This document shows positions 1-6,525 of a DNA stretch of 16,271 nucleotides, piece by piece. The notes under the pieces were generated by a model that had not been told where the DNA came from, ran no database searches, and was given only the letters and a program-made list of their open reading frames with translations. The position numbers and the translations under genes were made by a program. Each line of letters opens with the position of its first letter. Within the stretch, counting starts at the first letter, position 1. Source of the stretch: an uncultured Actinomycetes bacterium (GTDB lineage Bacteria; Actinomycetota; Thermoleophilia; Solirubrobacterales; 70-9); the NCBI GenBank assembly GCA_946482365.1, contig CAMLQY010000039.1, forward strand, positions 1 to 16,271. The letters are read 5' to 3'.

Positions 1-690
1 GACCAGCTGGTCGAGCGTGCCGAGCGCGTCGCGGAAGCTGCCCGAGGCCGAGCGGGCGATCATCGCCACGGCGGCGTCCTCGGCCTCGATCCCCTCGGCG
101 GCGGCGACCCGGGTCAGCACCTCGGAGATCTGCTCCAGCGAGGGCCGCTGGAAGTCGAAGCGCTGGCAGCGGTCGGCGATCGTCGGCATCACCTTGTGGG
201 CCTCGGTCGTGGCGAGGACGAAGACGGTGTTCGGCGGCGGCTCCTCGAGCGTCTTGAGGAAGGCGTTCCAGGCCTCCTTGGTCAGCATGTGCGCCTCGTC
301 GAGGATGTAGACCTTCCAGCGGCCGCCGGTGGGGGCGTAGGCGACCCGCTCGCGCAGGTCGCGCACGTCGTCGACGGAGCGGTTGGAGGCGGCGTCCATC
401 TCGATCACGTCGATCGAGGTCCCGGAGGCGATCGTCAGGCACGATTCGCACTCGCCGCAGGGGGTGACGGTCGGCCCGCCGCGCTCGCAGTTGAGCGAGC
501 GGGCGAGGATCTTCGCCATCGAGGTCTTGCCGGTGCCGCGCGAGCCGACGAAGAGGTAGGCGTGATGGACCTTGCCCTGCTCGACCGCGTTGCGCAGCGT
601 GCGGACGACGTGCTGCTGGCCGACCACCTCGTCGAAGGAGCCCGGCCGGTGGCGGCGGTAGAGGGAGATCGAGTCGCTGGACGACGGCAC
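1..690 (-). CDS. dnaX: DNA polymerase III subunit gamma/tau, N-terminal part (gene runs off the window)
   Basis: This is the clamp-loader ATPase of the replicative polymerase. The 230 codons present encode the AAA+ module: Walker A GSRGTGKT at residues 49-56, a zinc-binding Cys set at C68, C78, C81 and C84, Walker B with DEAH at 131-134, a sensor-1 region LATTEAHK near 159-166 and the arginine-finger region DRCQRF near 173-178, where the family usually has SRC. The start chosen is GTG at 690; the protein then opens with the family's usual S-LYRRHRP-F-VVGQ pattern. No Shine-Dalgarno is visible, but TACACT lies 7 nt before the GTG (698-703), so the message is probably leaderless. The C-terminal tau part lies beyond position 1. 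The gene diverges from the GT-C gene. The family assignment is very secure. Confidence 0.97.
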   Translation of the reverse strand, partial: MPSSSDSISLYRRHRPGSFDEVVGQQHVVRTLRNAVEQGKVHHAYLFVGSRGTGKTSMAKILARSLNCERGGPTVTPCGECESCLTIASGTSIDVIEMDAASNRSVDDVRDLRERVAYAPTGGRWKVYILDEAHMLTKEAWNAFLKTLEEPPPNTVFVLATTEAHKVMPTIADRCQRFDFQRPSLEQISEVLTRVAAAEGIEAEDAAVAMIARSASGSFRDALGTLDQLV

Positions 691-697
691 TGCGGCC

Positions 698-703
698 AGT
701 GTA
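698..703 (-). promoter_or_regulatory. Candidate -10 element of a leaderless dnaX promoter
   Basis: On the minus strand TACACT (TANNNT form) is followed by 7 nt and then the GTG start of dnaX. This is the spacing expected when transcription begins at or next to the start codon, as in many actinobacterial leaderless genes. No clear -35 box was seen. Confidence 0.45.
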
Positions 704-731
704 TCCGCGGCGTCTCACAGGCCCGACCACG

Positions 732-778
732 AGGTGCAACGCGTTCGGGGTCTAATAGGCCCCGAACGCGTTGCACCT
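732..778. repeat. 19-bp perfect inverted repeat between divergent genes
   Basis: Arms 732-750 (AGGTGCAACGCGTTCGGGG) and 760-778 are exact reverse complements, separated by 9 nt. The inner pairs 751/759 and 752/758 could extend the stem further. It lies between the dnaX start (690, minus) and the GT-C start (809, plus), so both genes read away from it and a terminator role is unlikely. No T-tract follows on either strand. It may be a REP- or MITE-like palindromic element, or a regulatory cruciform. Confidence 0.85.
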
Positions 779-796
779 GACCGGGGCGGACACCGA

Positions 797-802
797 TACC
801 GT
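797..802 (+). promoter_or_regulatory. Candidate -10 element of a leaderless promoter for the GT-C-like gene
   Basis: TACCGT (TANNNT form) is followed by 6 nt and then GTG at 809. No Shine-Dalgarno is present. The arrangement matches that seen before dnaX, the antiporter and vapB in this window. Confidence 0.4.
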
Positions 803-808
803 GCGCCG

Positions 809-2272
809 GTGCCGCAACGGACCCGCAACTGGCTGATTCCCCTCGCCTGGGTGGCCGGCGTCAGCGCCGTGCTGCTGATCCTCTTCCCGCTCGGCTTCCC
901 CAACTACGACACGATCTACGGGCTCGTCTGGGGACGGGAAATCGCCGACGGCCTCAGCCCCGACCGGGGAGCGCCCCTGGCGCCGACGCCGCACCCTCTG
1001 GCCGAACTCTTCGGGATCGTCACGACTCCGCTCGGCGAGGGTGCGATCGAGGCGACGATGATCGTCGCCTACCTCTCGCTCGGCCTGATCGGTTACCTCG
1101 TCTACCGCCTCGGGGCGCTCTGGTTCGACCGCCCGGTCGGCGCCGTCGCCGCGCTGATCGTCCTCACCCGCGCCCCCTACCTCTCCAACGGCCTGCGCGC
1201 CTACGTCGACCTCCCCTACATCGCCCTCTGCCTCGGCGCGCTCCTCATCGAGACAAAGCGCCCCCGCGCCGGCTGGCCCGTCCTGGCCCTGCTCGCACTG
1301 GCCGGCCTCCTCCGCCCCGAGGCCTGGCTGTTCGCGGGCGCCTACTGGCTCTACCTCGTCCTCGATTTGCAGCCGATGGGCCGAAATGTCAACTCATGGT
1401 TGACATTTCGGCCCATCGGCGGTCAGTTGTGGTGGTTGGCATTGCTGGCGCTGGCGGCACCACTGGCGTGGGCGGCGTTCGACTGGGTCACCGCCGGCAG
1501 CCCGACCTACTCCTTCACCGGCACCCGCGAAACCGTCGACGAGCTCGCCCGCCAGACCGGCCCGGTCGACCTCGTCCTCTACGGCCCGCGCCGCCTCGGC
1601 GAGGTCCTGCAGTGGCCGGGCATGGTCGGCGCCCTCGGCGGCGTCGCCCTCGGCCTGGCCTTCCTGCGCCGCCGCAGCACGATCGGCGCCGCCGCGGCGG
1701 CGCTCTCCCTGGCCGCCTTCGCCGTGCTCGCCTGCGCCGGCCTGGCGATCCTCCCCCGCTACACGATGCTCGCCGCGGCGGTGCTGGCGGTCTTCGCCGC
1801 GCTCGGCCTGCTCGGCTGGCGGCTGCTCGAGCCGGGGCACCGGTGGCGGCGGGCCTGGCAGGCGTTCGCCGCGGTCGTCGCGCTGATGTTCGTCACCTGG
1901 CTGCCGAACCAGTGGGACCTCGACTCGCGCGTCGACACCGACCTCACCAACCAGTCGCGGATCGAGGGTGACCTCACGGACCTGGCCGACTCCGGCGCCT
2001 TCGCCGAGCCCCTCTGCGGCCCGATCGCCGTCCCCAACCACCGCGCCGTCCCCCGCCTCGCCTTCAACCTCGACATCCGCCCGACGCAACTGGTCAGCGC
2101 CGGCGAGGGGCACGCCCCCACCCGGGGCTACTACCTCGAACCGGCCTCGCCGTTCGTCATCCACAACTTCATCCTCGACCCCGGCGACCCGACCCGGCTC
2201 AACCTCGCCGCCCCCTCCGGCTTCCGCGAGGTCGCAAGCAACGACTCCTGGATCCTCTACCGCCGCTGCTGA
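809..2272 (+). CDS. Multi-pass membrane protein, GT-C (ArnT/dolichyl-P-mannose transferase-like) glycosyltransferase candidate
   Basis: The 487-residue protein has about ten hydrophobic segments, a large first outer loop after TM1 (PNYDTIYGLVWGREI, about residues 31-45) and a soluble C-terminal tail of about 100 residues. This resembles GT-C enzymes that transfer sugars from polyprenyl-phosphate donors outside the membrane. The acidic residue in the first loop (NYD) is where such enzymes carry a catalytic Asp. No substrate can be named. The GTG at 809 was chosen because the reading frame further upstream runs through the 732-778 hairpin and would add a basic, non-membrane N-terminus. Codons around residues 188-205 come from an in-frame palindrome at 1372-1420. 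The 3' end overlaps the convergent decarboxylase gene by 16 nt. The membrane-protein call is firm; the GT-C assignment is moderate. Confidence 0.75.
   Translation: MPQRTRNWLIPLAWVAGVSAVLLILFPLGFPNYDTIYGLVWGREIADGLSPDRGAPLAPTPHPLAELFGIVTTPLGEGAIEATMIVAYLSLGLIGYLVYRLGALWFDRPVGAVAALIVLTRAPYLSNGLRAYVDLPYIALCLGALLIETKRPRAGWPVLALLALAGLLRPEAWLFAGAYWLYLVLDLQPMGRNVNSWLTFRPIGGQLWWLALLALAAPLAWAAFDWVTAGSPTYSFTGTRETVDELARQTGPVDLVLYGPRRLGEVLQWPGMVGALGGVALGLAFLRRRSTIGAAAAALSLAAFAVLACAGLAILPRYTMLAAAVLAVFAALGLLGWRLLEPGHRWRRAWQAFAAVVALMFVTWLPNQWDLDSRVDTDLTNQSRIEGDLTDLADSGAFAEPLCGPIAVPNHRAVPRLAFNLDIRPTQLVSAGEGHAPTRGYYLEPASPFVIHNFILDPGDPTRLNLAAPSGFREVASNDSWILYRRC
1372..1420. repeat. 22-bp perfect inverted repeat inside the GT-C-like coding sequence
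   Basis: Arms 1372-1393 and 1399-1420 are exact reverse complements around a 5-nt loop (TCATG). The element is richer in A/T than its surroundings and gives codons rare in this gene (AAT, TCA, TTG, ACA, TTT). It is translated in frame and falls in a loop between two predicted membrane segments. It looks like a palindromic element inserted into a tolerant site of a gene. Confidence 0.85.
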
Positions 2273-3060
2273 GCCCCACCATCGTGCTCAACCTGCTCGA
2301 CCGCGGCGTGCGTCTCGGCGGCGAGGCCGGGATCGGCCAGCTCGACCCCGGGCGGCAGCTCGACGTGCAGGTCGTCAGAGGGGTCGAGCCGGACTCGCAG
2401 GCCGCCCCGCGAGCGCGAGCCGAGCACGTGCCCGCCGCGGCGGCGGTCGTCGCTGACGAAGTGGAGGTGGTAGCCGCCGACCTCGATCCCCTCGGCGTAG
2501 TCGGGGAAGCGGAAGCCGAGCATCGTGCCCGCCGTGTCGCGCAGCTCGAAGACGTGCTGCTCGGCGACGACCTCGGTCAGCGGCCGGTAGGGCGGCTCCT
2601 GGCGCGGGACCGAGCGCGCGCGGACGAGGTCGAAGCGGCCGTCGATCCGGATCGCGCAGGAGGGTGTCCCGGCGGGGATCAACTCGTCGAGCCGCACCAG
2701 CAGCGCCTCGTGCTCCAGCGCCTCCCCGACCGCGACGTCGATCGTCGGCTCGAAGCGGGTCACCACCGCGAACGGGGTCCGCGCCTCTCCCGGCACCTCG
2801 CCGACGACCCCATCGACGTCGGCGCGGTAGAAGCGGCCGTCGAGGGCGATCATCTCGCCGTCGAGCCCGTTCAGCGTCCCCAGCCCGAGGTCTCCCTGCC
2901 CGGCCAGCTCAGCAAAGCTGAGGTCGCCGTCGTAGGCGCCCTCGAGCAGCGCCCCGATCGTCGAGGCCTGGAAGAGCACGTGCGCCTCCTGCCCGGCGTG
3001 CAGTTCCTCCTCGCGCAGCGCCTCCACGTGCAGCGACCTGATCCAGCGCTCGTCCAGCAC
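2257..3060 (-). CDS. budA: Alpha-acetolactate decarboxylase
   Basis: The enzyme converts (S)-2-acetolactate to acetoin and CO2 in the butanediol/acetoin pathway. The 267-residue product has the family signatures: LFQASTIGALLEGAYDGD (about 29-46), GDLGLGTLNGLDGEM (56-70), TPFAVVTRFEP (95-105) and the metal-binding set GYHLHFVSDD...GGH, giving H198, H200 and H211, the +2/+11 histidine spacing of known decarboxylases. Start: GTG at 3060 has GGGAG 9 nt upstream, and family-like sequence begins here. An in-frame ATG at 3120 would add 20 unlike residues, has no good ribosome site and overlaps the opposite gene's ATG. No acetolactate synthase lies nearby, so it may work with the biosynthetic enzyme encoded elsewhere. 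Function is secure; start is moderate. Confidence 0.92.
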   Translation of the reverse strand: MLDERWIRSLHVEALREEELHAGQEAHVLFQASTIGALLEGAYDGDLSFAELAGQGDLGLGTLNGLDGEMIALDGRFYRADVDGVVGEVPGEARTPFAVVTRFEPTIDVAVGEALEHEALLVRLDELIPAGTPSCAIRIDGRFDLVRARSVPRQEPPYRPLTEVVAEQHVFELRDTAGTMLGFRFPDYAEGIEVGGYHLHFVSDDRRRGGHVLGSRSRGGLRVRLDPSDDLHVELPPGVELADPGLAAETHAAVEQVEHDGGAQQRR

Positions 3061-3118
3061 GCCGCCAGTCTCCCAGGCGTGGGGGCGGCCGAGGAGGCCG
3101 ATCGTCGAGAATCGGGGC

Positions 3119-4009
3119 ATGGCGGCGATAGAGCTCCGCGGCGCGGTCAAGCGCTTCGGCCCGATCACGGCGGTGGACGGGCTCGACCTCGAGGTCCCGG
3201 AGGGGATCTGCCTCGGCCTGCTCGGGCCCAACGGGGCCGGCAAGTCGACGACGATGCGGCTGCTCACCGGCCAGGCGATCGCCGACGCGGGCGAGCTGCG
3301 GGTGCTCGGCCACGAGCTGCCCGGCGACGCCAAGGCCGCCCGCGCCGAGATGGGGGTGGTGCCCCAGCTCGACAACCTCGACGTCGACGTCACCGTCGAA
3401 GACAACCTGGCGATCTTCGCCCGCCTGTACCGCGTGCCGGACGTCGGCGCCGCCGTCGACAAGGCGCTGGACCTGGCCCGCCTGCGCGACCGCCGCCGCG
3501 ACGCGGTCGACGAGCTCTCCGGGGGGATGCGGCGCCGCCTGCTGCTCGCGCGCGGGCTCGTCCACGAACCGAAGCTGATCCTGCTCGACGAGCCCACGGT
3601 CGGCCTCGACCCGCAGATCCGCACCCAGCTCTGGACGCTGATCGACGACCTGCGCTCTCACGGGACCACGATCCTGATGTCGACTCACTACATAGAGGAG
3701 GCCGAGCGGCTCGCCGACGAGGTCGCGGTGATGGACAAAGGCAAGATCATCGCCAGGGCCACGCCAGCGGAGCTGATCGCCGCCCACGCCGGCACCCACA
3801 CCGCCGAGGTCTACGGCCCGCCTGACCGGCTCACCGAAGTCCGCGCGGTCGCCGAGGGGCAGGGGCTGGCGGTGCGGCCGGCCGGCCCGGCGATCGCGAT
3901 CGTCGGCTCCGAGCGGGCCGGCAACGGCGGCATCCCCGAGGACGCCGTCGTCCGCGCCGCCTCGCTCGAGGACGTCTTCGTCCTGCTCACGGGGGTGGAG
4001 GCCGAATGA
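3119..4009 (+). CDS. ABC-2 type exporter, ATP-binding subunit (DrrA/NodI-like)
   Basis: The 296-residue ATPase energises an export complex with the next gene's permease. Motifs in order: Walker A GPNGAGKST (36-44), Q-loop VVPQLDN (about 80-86), signature LSGGM (133-137), Walker B LILLDEPTVGLDP with D157/E158, and switch STHYIEEAE. The C-terminal extension of about 80 residues after the nucleotide domain is typical of DrrA/NodI-type subunits. ATG at 3119 shares two bases with an alternative ATG of the divergent budA gene. The last codons overlap the permease ATG by 4 nt (ATGA), so the two are translationally coupled. Substrate is unknown; relatives export antibiotics, lipids or oligosaccharides. 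The start may be leaderless or have a short leader, since no strong Shine-Dalgarno is seen. Confidence 0.95.
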   Translation: MAAIELRGAVKRFGPITAVDGLDLEVPEGICLGLLGPNGAGKSTTMRLLTGQAIADAGELRVLGHELPGDAKAARAEMGVVPQLDNLDVDVTVEDNLAIFARLYRVPDVGAAVDKALDLARLRDRRRDAVDELSGGMRRRLLLARGLVHEPKLILLDEPTVGLDPQIRTQLWTLIDDLRSHGTTILMSTHYIEEAERLADEVAVMDKGKIIARATPAELIAAHAGTHTAEVYGPPDRLTEVRAVAEGQGLAVRPAGPAIAIVGSERAGNGGIPEDAVVRAASLEDVFVLLTGVEAE

Positions 4010-4800
4010 GCGAGGAGACGGAGCGCACTCGGCTGCGGCGGCTCGAACCGGCCGCGATCGGCGGCATCATGAGCCGCGAGGTCGCCAACTTCCGCACCTA
4101 CTGGAAGGGAACGACTTTCTCCAGCGTCCTCGAACCGATCGTCTACCTGCTCGCCTTCGGCCTCGGGCTGAGCGCGACGCTGGTCGACGAAGTCGACGGC
4201 ATCCCCTACATCGAGTTCGTCGGCACCGGAATGGTGGCGACCGCGGTGATCTTCTCCAGCGCCCTGCCGTCGATGTTCGGCACCTTCGTCAAGCACCGCT
4301 TCCAGAACACCTACGACGCGATCCTCGCCGCCCCGGTCGACGTCGAGGAGCTGGTCAGCGCCGAGATGCTCTGGATCGGGATCCGCTCGGCGACCTACGG
4401 CTGCGTGCCGCTGCTGGTCACGATCGGGTTCGGCCTCGACCCCGCCTGGGGGATGCTGCTGGTGCCGATCTTCTGCTTCGCCACCGCGCTCGGCTTCGCC
4501 GGCTTCGGCATCGCGATGGCGGCGACGGTCGCCAAGATCGACCAGTTCAACTACGTCACCGCGCTCTTCATCACCCCGCTCTTCCTCGTCGCCGGCACCT
4601 TCTTCCCGATCGACGGCCTGCCCGAGGGCTTCCAGGCCCTCGCCCAGCTAAACCCGCTGCACCAGCTGGTCGAACTGGTGCGCGGCGGCGCCTTCGGCTA
4701 CGAGGCGGTCGACCTCGCCCGCTTCGCCTTCCTCGTCGGCTTCGCGCTGCTGATGTGGCGGATCGCGATCAGCCGCATGCAGAAGCGGCTGATCGACTGA
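4006..4800 (+). CDS. ABC-2 type exporter, permease subunit (DrrB/NodJ-like)
   Basis: This 264-residue protein is the membrane partner of the preceding ATPase. It has six hydrophobic segments, an amphipathic N-terminal stretch (REVANFRTYWKGTTFSS) before TM1, and the conserved ABC-2 loop between TM5 and TM6 (LFLVAGTFFPIDGLP...NPLHQLVELVRG). The ATG overlaps the ATPase stop by 4 nt, the usual arrangement for such pairs. NodJ-like proteins have this length and the same YxxFVGTGM-like segment near TM2 (here YIEFVGTGMVATAV). The gene converges on the SRP RNA gene: its stop is only 4 nt from that RNA's 3' end. Substrate is unknown. Confidence 0.93.
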   Translation: MSEETERTRLRRLEPAAIGGIMSREVANFRTYWKGTTFSSVLEPIVYLLAFGLGLSATLVDEVDGIPYIEFVGTGMVATAVIFSSALPSMFGTFVKHRFQNTYDAILAAPVDVEELVSAEMLWIGIRSATYGCVPLLVTIGFGLDPAWGMLLVPIFCFATALGFAGFGIAMAATVAKIDQFNYVTALFITPLFLVAGTFFPIDGLPEGFQALAQLNPLHQLVELVRGGAFGYEAVDLARFAFLVGFALLMWRIAISRMQKRLID

Positions 4801-4804
4801 AAAA

Positions 4805-5078
4805 CGGACCGTGCGCCCCGCCTTCGAAGCGAAGTCACCGGGCGTGTCCGTCACGTTTGGCTCAAGCCGGGCTCGCCTGCGGCACCCGCGGCTTCCGCTT
4901 AAGGCTGCTTCCTTCCGGACCTGACCTGGTTCGCGTGCCTACGTCGCGCAGGACCCGACCGTCAACGCCGCCCGCGGCGCACTGACCCCGACGGCCAGCC
5001 CCTCGGAACGGGATTCGGCCCCGCTAGAGCGGATTGCGGGTTACAGGGCACCGCTGATTCCCCGCCTAGCACGGTCCG
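4805..5078 (-). ncRNA. ffs: Large bacterial signal recognition particle RNA (S domain plus Alu domain)
   Basis: The minus strand carries the near-invariant SRP S-domain tip: GGTCAGGTCCGGAAGGAAGC then AGCC, within about 4901-4930. The flanks GGGTCCTGCG (4947-4956) and CGCAGGCGAGCCC close helix 5 around it. Upstream, GTGCTAGGCGGGG and GCGGTGCCCTGTAACCCGCA then ATCCGCT match the Alu-domain half of the long Bacillus-type RNA (6S/scRNA, 271 nt). The ends pair perfectly: 5069-5078 with 4805-4814 (10 bp), giving 274 nt. A T5 run follows the 3' end (4800-4804), and TAGGAT sits 6 nt before the 5' end. A short 4.5S-like form was considered, but the conserved 5' half and closing helix rule it out. It scaffolds Ffh for co-translational membrane targeting. 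Confidence 0.93.
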
Positions 5079-5084
5079 CTGACG

Positions 5085-5090
5085 ATCCTA
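5085..5090 (-). promoter_or_regulatory. Candidate -10 element of the SRP RNA promoter
   Basis: On the minus strand TAGGAT is followed by 6 nt and then the inferred 5' base of the SRP RNA (5078). The same hexamer sits in mirror image on the plus strand at 5105-5110. No consensus -35 box was found. Confidence 0.5.
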
Positions 5091-5104
5091 CCCGGTAGCG
5101 CCCG

Positions 5105-5110
5105 TAGGAT
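5105..5110 (+). promoter_or_regulatory. Candidate -10 element of a leaderless antiporter promoter
   Basis: TAGGAT is followed by 6 nt and then GTG at 5117. No Shine-Dalgarno is present, so transcription probably starts at the GTG itself. Confidence 0.5.
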
Positions 5111-5116
5111 CGCCCC

Positions 5117-6316
5117 GTGATCGAGGTCGACACCGATTCCTTCTTCGTCATCGTCACCGTCGCCGCCTTGGCGGCGGTGACGGTTGCGGCGGTGCCGAAA
5201 CGCTTCGCGCCGCCGGTCGTCGTGGTCGAGCTGCTGCTGGGGATCGTCGTCGGGCCGGAGGTCCTCGACCTGGCGGAGACCGACGAGTTCATCGAATTCT
5301 TCGCCAACCTCGGCCTCGGCATGCTCTTCTTCTTCGCCGGCTACGAGATCGACTTCGAGCGGATCAAGGGCCTGCCGCTGAAGCTGGGCGCGCTCGGCTG
5401 GCTGCTCTCGATCGCGCTCGCCTACGGGATCGGCGGCATCCTCGCGGCCACCGGGGTCATCCTCTCCTTCCTCTACACCGGCTCGGCGATGGCGACGACC
5501 GCGATCGGCACGCTGATCCCGATCCTGCGCGACAGCGGCGAGCTGAAGACCAGGTTCGGCACCTACCTGCTGGCCGCAGGCGGCGTCGGCGAGTTCGGCC
5601 CGATCCTCCTCGTCACCCTCGTCCTCTCGACCAAGCAGCCGCTGCACGAGGCGGCGATCCTCCTCGCCTTCATCCTCCTCGCGATCGCCCTGGCGCTGGT
5701 CTCGGCGCGGCTCGCCTGGCGCGGCTGGCCGGCCCTGGAGCGGACCTTCGAGGCGAGCAGCCAGCTGGCGGTGCGGCTCGCCGTAGTCCTCGTCTTCGGC
5801 CTCGTCCTGCTCGCCGGCAAGCTCGGCCTCGACGTCCTGATCGGCGGCTTCGTCGCCGGCATGATCGTCCGCCTCGCCCTCAAGGGCCGCGAGCTGCAGG
5901 TCTTCGAGTCGAAGCTGACCGCGGTCGGCTTCGGCTTCTTCGTCCCCTTCTTCTTCGTCACCAGCGGCATCGAGTTCGACCTCGGCGCCCTCGGCTCGGC
6001 CGAAGCCCTGCTCAAGCTGGCCCTCTTCTTCGTCCTCTTCCTCGTCGTCCGCGGCACCCCGGCGATGCTCCTCTACCGCGGCGTCCTCGCCGCCCGCGAC
6101 CGCGCCGCCCTCGCCTTCTACTCGGCGACCGAGCTGCCCCTCGTCGTCGCGATCACCACCCTCGCCGTCGACGGCGGCCACATGAAGTCCTCGACCGCCG
6201 CCGGCCTGGTCGGCGCCGCGATGCTCTCCACCCTCGTCTTCCCCTTCGTCGCCCTGGCGCTGCGCAAGCGCTCGGAGGCCGAGGGAGGAGAGAAGCCCGG
6301 CCCCGCCTATGATTGA
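5117..6316 (+). CDS. CPA2-type cation/proton antiporter membrane protein (Kef/Na+-H+ exchanger family)
   Basis: The 399-residue protein has about 12 hydrophobic segments and the CPA2 fold signatures: VVVVELLLGIVVGPEVL (about 33-49), LGMLFFFAGYEID (about 69-81), the TM4-5 region TGSAMATTAIGTLIPIL (about 118-134) and the TM5 motif AAGGVGEFGPILL (about 152-164). In many relatives that last site holds a conserved Asp pair; here it is GEFGP, which may change ion coupling. The protein ends after the membrane domain with a short charged tail, so the TrkA-N/TrkA-C regulatory domain of Kef channels is absent. GTG at 5117 follows a -10 box by 6 nt. tRNA-Val begins 9 nt after the stop, so read-through into the tRNA is likely. 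Transported ion is unknown. Confidence 0.9.
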   Translation: MIEVDTDSFFVIVTVAALAAVTVAAVPKRFAPPVVVVELLLGIVVGPEVLDLAETDEFIEFFANLGLGMLFFFAGYEIDFERIKGLPLKLGALGWLLSIALAYGIGGILAATGVILSFLYTGSAMATTAIGTLIPILRDSGELKTRFGTYLLAAGGVGEFGPILLVTLVLSTKQPLHEAAILLAFILLAIALALVSARLAWRGWPALERTFEASSQLAVRLAVVLVFGLVLLAGKLGLDVLIGGFVAGMIVRLALKGRELQVFESKLTAVGFGFFVPFFFVTSGIEFDLGALGSAEALLKLALFFVLFLVVRGTPAMLLYRGVLAARDRAALAFYSATELPLVVAITTLAVDGGHMKSSTAAGLVGAAMLSTLVFPFVALALRKRSEAEGGEKPGPAYD

Positions 6317-6325
6317 CCCTCTCCC

Positions 6326-6397
6326 GGGCGCGTAGCTCAGCGGGAGAGCGCTCGCCTCACACGCGAGAGGTCGCTGGTTCGAACCCAGCCGCGCCCA
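6326..6397 (+). tRNA. tRNA-Val (anticodon CAC)
   Basis: A full cloverleaf is visible: acceptor GGGCGCG (6326-6332) with CGCGCCC (6390-6396), discriminator A6397, D-arm around 6335-6350, anticodon stem CTCGC/GCGAG with CAC at 6358-6360, and T-arm GCTGG-TTCGAAC-CCAGC. The CCA end is not encoded. The gene follows the antiporter stop by 9 nt with no visible promoter in between. Its 3' part is duplicated at 8453-8482, marking it as an integration target; this copy remains intact. Confidence 0.97.
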
Positions 6398-6398
6398 T
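6369..6398 (+). repeat. Left attachment-site copy (attL-like), 3' part of tRNA-Val
   Basis: This 30-base stretch covers the variable region end, T-arm and acceptor 3' strand plus one base of tRNA-Val. It is identical to 8453-8482. Bases on both outer sides differ (6368 A against 8452 T; 6399 C against 8483 A), so the match ends sharply. Confidence 0.85.
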
Positions 6399-6458
6399 CT
6401 CCAACTGCTAGATCGGAGTTTTCGCGCTTGAGTTAGTTACTTCGCGCAGGTGAATTCC

Positions 6459-6524
6459 GCAGTATGCAACAATCTTTTTCGCATTCTGCACAACCTGAAA
6501 TCGCAGTCTGCAACAACTGAATGC
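6459..6524 (+). repeat. Three tandem 22-bp repeats (iteron/operator-like)
   Basis: Units start at 6459, 6481 and 6503, exactly 22 bp apart. Each opens with GCA-N3-TGC followed by an A/C-rich stretch: GCAGTATGCAACAA, GCATTCTGCACAAC and GCAGTCTGCAACAA. Units 1 and 3 match at 15 of 22 positions; units 2 and 3 match at 16 of 22. The third unit ends 1 nt before the ATPase ATG. Two helical turns per unit and a small dyad in each suggest cooperative binding by a dimeric protein. Confidence 0.8.
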
Positions 6525-6525
6525 C

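Larger units (their letters stand above)
5083..5112. repeat. 9-bp inverted repeat holding two back-to-back -10 boxes
   Basis: CGATCCTAC (5083-5091) and GTAGGATCG (5104-5112) are reverse complements around a 12-nt spacer. Each arm contains TAGGAT on its own outgoing strand, correctly placed for the SRP RNA (minus) and the antiporter (plus). The symmetry may simply come from two divergent promoters, or may allow shared control. Confidence 0.6.

Noticed and set aside
2284..3825. Long plus-strand open frame (513 codons) through the budA and ABC ATPase region
   Set aside because: It lies antisense to budA and out of frame with the ATPase; the translation is low-complexity R/A/G-rich, as expected of shadow frames in high-GC DNA.
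5066..6181. Long minus-strand open frame (371 codons) opposite the antiporter
   Set aside because: The product is almost only E, D, G, A and R, the mirror of a hydrophobic gene with high G/C third positions. The antiporter on the plus strand is clearly the real gene.
6399..6424. Terminator after tRNA-Val (CTCC...GGAG then TTTT)
   Set aside because: The stem is only 4 bp around a 12-nt loop, too weak to call.
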